Shown here in pieces: positions 60,735 to 64,000 of a DNA stretch of 64,000 nt (position 1 is the first letter of the stretch; every line of letters starts with the position of its first letter). This DNA comes from Paenibacillus lycopersici (GTDB lineage: Bacteria > Bacillota > Bacilli > Paenibacillales > Paenibacillaceae). Where the stretch lies: positions 1,359,501-1,423,500 of the forward strand of contig NZ_CP048209.1 in the NCBI RefSeq assembly GCF_010119935.1, given 5' to 3'. A model generated the notes under the pieces. It saw nothing but the letters and a program-made list of their open reading frames with translations. It did no database searches and was not told where the DNA came from. The translations under genes and the position numbers were made by a program.

Positions 60735-61511
60735 TTACCGCTTCGGATACAGCGGGTAGTCTACCGAAGTCGGCACATCGATCAAGATGAGCCGCAGCGG
60801 CGCATCGCCTTCGGCGGCGATAACCGCTTCGTCGGAGCGCTCCGCCCGTACCAGCACGAAATCCTTGTGCTTGAACGCCGTGCGGTTATCGGGCTGCCCC
60901 GCATAGGACCAAGAGCCGTCGCCGCGAATCGCGAGCGCGGTCAGCGTACGGCCTTCCGCAACGGGATGGCGGTATACGGCGCCGGGTTCGATCTCGACGT
61001 CCCACATGCGCGCATCCGCCACGATATGGATGGGCGCCCCTTCTCCGATGACGGTTTTCCGCGTGAAGCCTTCGCCTTGCACGAGCGGGAATGCTTCGTG
61101 CTCGTATTGGTTGTAGGTCGGCGTGGTCTTAAGCGCCTGCTCGATGGATGGCTCGAACCAGATTTGGAAGCCTTCCATATCCGGTCCGACGAAACGTTCT
61201 TCATGGCTGACGCCGGAGCCGGTCTGCATCAGCTGTACGCCTCCTGCGCCGATGGTGCTCTTCGTGCCGAGCGTATCGCCGTGCTCCGCTTTCCCCGAGA
61301 CGACATAAGTCATGATTTCGAACGCTTGATGGGGATGAAGCGGGATATAGCCTTCGCGTTGCGAGTGCGCCCATGCCCAATAGAACAATGTGCTGACCCG
61401 TTTCACGACAGAGCCTTCGCCGGAGAAGCCGATCGGCTTCTGCTCCGTGATTTTGCCGCCGTCAAAAGCGCCTGTCGCTTGCAGCGACGGTCCGTATACG
61501 AGTGTTTGCAT
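60735..61511 (-). CDS. Pirin family protein
   Basis: A 258-residue bicupin protein. The N-terminal cupin has LHPHQAFEIMTYVVSGKAEHGDTLGTKSTIGAGGVQLMQTGSGVSHEE, containing the conserved metal-binding His residues and Glu. Bacterial pirins can have quercetinase activity and are linked to oxidative or electrophile stress. ATG 61511 has AAGGAGG upstream. It is the last gene of a MarR-DoxX-pirin set on the minus strand. Confidence 0.9.
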   Translation of the reverse strand: MQTLVYGPSLQATGAFDGGKITEQKPIGFSGEGSVVKRVSTLFYWAWAHSQREGYIPLHPHQAFEIMTYVVSGKAEHGDTLGTKSTIGAGGVQLMQTGSGVSHEERFVGPDMEGFQIWFEPSIEQALKTTPTYNQYEHEAFPLVQGEGFTRKTVIGEGAPIHIVADARMWDVEIEPGAVYRHPVAEGRTLTALAIRGDGSWSYAGQPDNRTAFKHKDFVLVRAERSDEAVIAAEGDAPLRLILIDVPTSVDYPLYPKR

Positions 61512-61607
61512 TAGAATTCCTCCTTATGATTATGAAATAGCTCTTGAAAATGAAATGGCCAAGTCTTGAATGTTCTTGCTTGTTCGGGTAAAAGGGTACG
61601 TATCGGC

Positions 61608-62003
61608 TTAGGGAGCCTTCACCGCATAATCGCCCGCGCCTGCCAGCGCCAGCCCGATCGCGACCGCGATGAGGATGACGTTGTACTCCATGCCGTTCTG
61701 TCTTACCCAGTAGCCGAACCGGAAGTGCACGGCGGCAATCGCGCCGAGCATCGGCAGGACAATGAGCGCTGCGGCCACCGGCATCCCGATGCCTAGCGCG
61801 AACAGCAGGCCGCCGGCCAATTCGAACGTTCCGGTCAGTAAGGCGGCGATCAGTCCCGGACGGATGCCGATCGATTCCATCCACCCGCCGGTTGCCTTCA
61901 GTCCGTACCCGCCGAACCAGCCGAACAGCTTCTGCGTGCCGTGTCCGGCAAGCGTCAGTCCGACCGCCAGACGAATAATCAATAAGCCAAGCGAAACGCT
62001 AAT
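61608..62003 (-). CDS. DoxX family protein, probably started at ATT
   Basis: A four-helix DoxX protein (about 131 residues): GLLIIRLAVGLTLAGHGTQKLFGWFGGYGLKATGGWMESIG, then PGLIAALLTGTFELAGGLLFALGIGMP and two more hydrophobic segments. Homologues normally start with a short M-x-x-x-GLLIIRL. Here no ATG, GTG or TTG precedes that region at proper spacing; the ATT at 62003 lies 7 bases after GGAGGA (62011-62016), while the TTG at 61982 is 28 bases away. I therefore call an ATT start. Similar DoxX genes (MhqP type) are induced by quinones. Confidence 0.78.
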   Translation of the reverse strand: MSVSLGLLIIRLAVGLTLAGHGTQKLFGWFGGYGLKATGGWMESIGIRPGLIAALLTGTFELAGGLLFALGIGMPVAAALIVLPMLGAIAAVHFRFGYWVRQNGMEYNVILIAVAIGLALAGAGDYAVKAP

Positions 62004-62075
62004 AGAAATCTCCTCCGTTTATGCGAAGCCGAATCGCTCCGGCCGGTACGAGTCCCTCGTCCTCGGCCGCTTCGT

Positions 62076-62522
62076 CTACTTGAATCGGCTCTGGGCGGCA
62101 AGCCCGAGCTTCTTGAGCAGCTGAACGGCTTGCGCCTGCTCATCCGGCGTTAAGCCGCCGACCGCCTTCGAGATCGCTTCCGCGTGCGGCGGGAAAGCTT
62201 CGTCGAGAAATTGCCTGCCTTGATCCGTAATTTCCGCGTATGTGACCCGGCGGTCCGTGGGGCAGGCTTTCCGCTTCGCCAAGCCCTTATCCGCCAGCTT
62301 ATCGATGACGTACGTGATGTTGCCGCTCGTCATCAATATTTTCTCGCCGATCTGCTGCAGCGGCTGTTCGCCCTTGTGATACAACAGCTCCAGGACGGCG
62401 AACTCCGTCGGATTAAGGCCGCGCTTCCGAATATCCTGATGCACGAGCGCGGTAACCCACTGATGCGCGCGGGAAAGGGTAATGAACAGCTGCAGTTCCG
62501 TATGCTGGTTAGGCGTCGACAA
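62076..62522 (-). CDS. MarR family regulator, MhqR-like
   Basis: A 148-residue winged-helix regulator: LQLFITLSRAHQWVTALVHQDIRKRGLNPTEFAVLELLYHKGEQPLQQIGEKILMTSGNITYVIDKLADKGLAKRKACPTDRRVTYAEITDQG. The TTG at 62522 follows GAGGTGA by 5 bases; a GTG nine bases earlier is an alternative. No clear redox Cys pair is seen (one Cys in KACPTD). It is probably autoregulated through the palindrome at 62596-62615 and represses the DoxX and pirin genes downstream. The set resembles the B. subtilis MhqR regulon, which responds to quinones. Confidence 0.87.
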   Translation of the reverse strand: MSTPNQHTELQLFITLSRAHQWVTALVHQDIRKRGLNPTEFAVLELLYHKGEQPLQQIGEKILMTSGNITYVIDKLADKGLAKRKACPTDRRVTYAEITDQGRQFLDEAFPPHAEAISKAVGGLTPDEQAQAVQLLKKLGLAAQSRFK

Positions 62523-62595
62523 GGTCCTCACCTCGTATTGTAATGTAGTCCAAACTGATTCCGGGACGTTTGAAACGAATATTGTTCAAGACTTA

Positions 62596-62637
62596 ATATC
62601 TTAATTTAAAGATATATGATTTGCGCTAGAATGTCAA
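62596..62637 (-). promoter_or_regulatory. Promoter and overlapping MarR-type operator
   Basis: On the minus strand TTGACA (62632-62637), a 17-bp spacer and TATCTT (62609-62614). The palindrome ATATCTT-AATTTA-AAGATAT (62596-62615) covers the -10 region and resembles the MhqR box (TATCT...AGATA) as I recall it. Confidence 0.7.
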
Positions 62638-62753
62638 GTCCGCATACGGAAAATGGTTGGCATGAGCACGGCTGAACCTCTCTTAAGTTGGATATGTAAG
62701 GAGAATGAATTTTTCTCTTCATTTATAAGCAAAAAACATAAAGCGATATAAAT

Positions 62754-62793
62754 GTCATCCGGCGGGAAACCATATAGATTCCGGCCGGATGAC
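62754..62793 (-). terminator. Terminator after the spore lipoprotein gene
   Basis: GTCATCCGGC (plus-strand order, left) and GCCGGATGAC (right) form a stem 30 bp past the stop; on the minus strand TTTATAT follows. The stretch 62638-62753 holds no gene. Confidence 0.6.
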
Positions 62794-62824
62794 GCGTAAT
62801 CGGTGCTGATCGTAACAAACAACC

Positions 62825-63553
62825 TTATTTGCGGAAGACGGCGCGTCCTTGCTGTACTTCGAGCGGCTGCGGCACTTCGTTGCCGCCAGCGAATTGATGC
62901 TGCACCAGCTTGTTGAAGGAAGATACCCAGGGCTTAAGCGAATGGCCCGCCCATGCTTCCTGCGCATACTGAATCATATGGTTGTTGAAATCCATGTTGG
63001 CGGATATATGCACTTCCTGAACGGCAGGCGCCAGCTTGCGGACATGGACCGCGATCGTCTGCTTCAATTCGCCCGAGATCTGATTATGATCGTTGACCGT
63101 GAAATTGGAGTTATAAGGCGCTGCCACCCGCTGATTATTCCAATAAGGGCTGCCGGTATCGTTATTGTACACGCCTTGCGTCGATCCAGAGTTGTCCTGC
63201 TGGCGCGTGCCGCGTCCGCCGGATTTAAGCGTGCCCACGGCCGTCCAGTCCGTCGTGATCGCGACATAAGCGTTCTTGTCCGTCAGCATCACGATGGCGC
63301 CGGCAACGCCGTTGATGTTCGAGACATTGTTGGAGATCATCGGACTGTATTCGAACCAGGCATTGTCATGCTGTCCGGGCAATCCGCTGACGCTGCCGTA
63401 CATGCGGCTGCCCAGCATTTTCGGATCGCCTTTGTTGTTGCTTCCGTAATCGTATGTGCTGTTTTGAACGTAGCGTTGATAATTGCAGCCGTTTATGACC
63501 GTCGCGCTTAGCGTTAATGCGGTAAGCAGAATCAGATAACGCGCTTGCTTCAT
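62825..63553 (-). CDS. YhcN/YlaJ family sporulation lipoprotein
   Basis: A 242-residue lipoprotein (lipobox INGC, Cys23). A Tyr/Asn/Gln-rich region (about 25-55) precedes the YhcN/YlaJ domain with VAGAIVMLTDKNAYVAITTDWT, HNQISGELKQTIAVHVRKLAPAVQEVHISANMDFNNHMIQYAQEAWAG. Such proteins sit in the inner spore membrane and affect germination or outgrowth. A sigma-G-type promoter 34 bp upstream supports forespore expression. AAGGAG lies 12 bases before the ATG, slightly far. Confidence 0.88.
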   Translation of the reverse strand: MKQARYLILLTALTLSATVINGCNYQRYVQNSTYDYGSNNKGDPKMLGSRMYGSVSGLPGQHDNAWFEYSPMISNNVSNINGVAGAIVMLTDKNAYVAITTDWTAVGTLKSGGRGTRQQDNSGSTQGVYNNDTGSPYWNNQRVAAPYNSNFTVNDHNQISGELKQTIAVHVRKLAPAVQEVHISANMDFNNHMIQYAQEAWAGHSLKPWVSSFNKLVQHQFAGGNEVPQPLEVQQGRAVFRK

Positions 63554-63586
63554 CGGTTAAGGTCGCTCCTTTCGTCAGCTTAACCT

Positions 63587-63615
63587 TAGAATGGGCTCGC
63601 GGGAGTCAAATATGC
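63587..63615 (-). promoter_or_regulatory. Sigma-G-type promoter of the YhcN-like gene
   Basis: On the minus strand GCATA (63611-63615), 17-bp spacer, CATTCTA (63587-63593). It has the same two motifs and the same spacing as the promoter of the ger operon at 15733-15761. Confidence 0.75.
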
Positions 63616-63764
63616 ATGCGGAACCGATACATAAAGAACCATGGTTTATGCACACAATGAAGGATAGACATGGAGCTTCACAACGCGGTAAAGGCAAGCA
63701 CAAAAACCTGAAAATCGTTGATTTTACTGGGTATGAGAACATTTTGTGAACATCCTTGGGAACA

Positions 63765-63793
63765 TTGACAAATAGCACCTGCAACTTTATATT
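63765..63793 (+). promoter_or_regulatory. Promoter for the gene at the right edge
   Basis: Perfect TTGACA (63765-63770), 17-bp spacer, TATATT (63788-63793). Just upstream, TTTGTGAAC and the ACAAA end of AACATTGACAAA give a loose Rex-like half-site; I rate that weak. The transcript would have a leader of about 110 nt. Confidence 0.7.
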
Positions 63794-63906
63794 TATTAAA
63801 GTGATTAGATTGCGGAAGTTGTCTAAACATCAGGATTTGCAAGCAGCAGAGCCGCTTTTCGCACTGTCTACGGCTGCTGTCAAAACGTAAAAAGTGGGGT
63901 TGATTG

Positions 63907-64000
63907 ATGATGAAACGGTGGCACGTTCTAAAACGGCTAATGCCGCTTCTCGCCGGAATGGTGTTGCTGCTGTCAGCTTGCGGACGAGCTGACTTGTCGA
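63907..64000 (+). CDS. Probable quinol/cytochrome oxidase subunit II, N-terminus only
   Basis: The first 31 codons encode a lipoprotein signal: basic start (MKRWHVLKRL), hydrophobic stretch and SACG with the lipobox Cys near residue 25, followed by RADLS. In Bacillales the start of quinol oxidase subunit II (QoxA/CyoA) reads similarly (an S-A-C-G-x-x-D-L-S stretch), so this is my best guess. The body of the protein lies outside the window, so the call rests on the signal region and is uncertain. Two adjacent ATG codons (63907 and 63910) are possible starts. Confidence 0.5.
   Translation, partial: MMKRWHVLKRLMPLLAGMVLLLSACGRADLS

Overview
The window reads as a chromosome segment from a GC-rich, spore-forming, Gram-positive bacterium of the Paenibacillaceae (Paenibacillus/Cohnella-like). 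Evidence: AGGAGG-type ribosome binding sites throughout, a GerA/GerB/GerC germination receptor operon, a YhcN/YlaJ spore lipoprotein, two sigma-G-type promoters, an rsbV-rsbW-sigB operon behind a sigma-B-type promoter, many LacI/AraC-controlled carbohydrate ABC systems, and a KimA-type potassium importer. No prophage, transposase, CRISPR array, rRNA or tRNA was seen. All family calls come from reading the sequence; no database search was run.

Layout. 1-1.7 kb: start of a minus-strand gene with its promoter, a DoxX protein and a universal stress protein. 1.8-10.8 kb: an AraC regulator followed by a co-directional carbohydrate cluster (lipoprotein binding protein, two permeases, a secreted protein, an FAD oxidoreductase, two Gfo/Idh-like proteins). 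10.9-15.8 kb: RidA, then a minus-strand spore germination operon gerA-gerB-gerC plus a fourth small membrane protein with a repeat-encoded Ser/Gln tail. 15.9-25 kb: HTH protein, peptide deformylase, RMD1-like protein, KimA, histidinol phosphatase, MgtC, metallophosphoesterase, YpsA, DUF1904 and AraC proteins. 25-37.9 kb: nucleoside hydrolase, coiled-coil protein, D,D-carboxypeptidase, a secreted GH26-like hydrolase, several small proteins, lipase, a receiver-PP2C protein, a PhyH dioxygenase and CorA. 38-42.5 kb: sigB operon, a possible small RNA, a broken gene, a repeat-filled gap and a stress protein with a sigma-B-like promoter. 42.7-50.7 kb: LacI regulator and a GH35 beta-galactosidase/ABC importer operon with several operator-like palindromes and a leader hairpin. 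50.8-56.6 kb: five 72-bp dyad repeats leading into a sigma factor/anti-sigma/two-ABC-exporter operon. 56.8-64 kb: SulP transporter, AraC regulator, GH4 alpha-galactosidase, a MarR-DoxX-pirin set resembling quinone/electrophile-stress operons, a spore lipoprotein, and the start of a probable quinol oxidase subunit II gene.

The intergenic space is unusually rich in repeats. At least three loci carry a four-core element (two forward, two inverted copies of a roughly 20-bp core). There is a 328-bp tandem duplication carrying the tail of a dead gene, a hairpin-forming 72-bp VNTR directly before a ribosome binding site, and several GC-rich degenerate tandem arrays.
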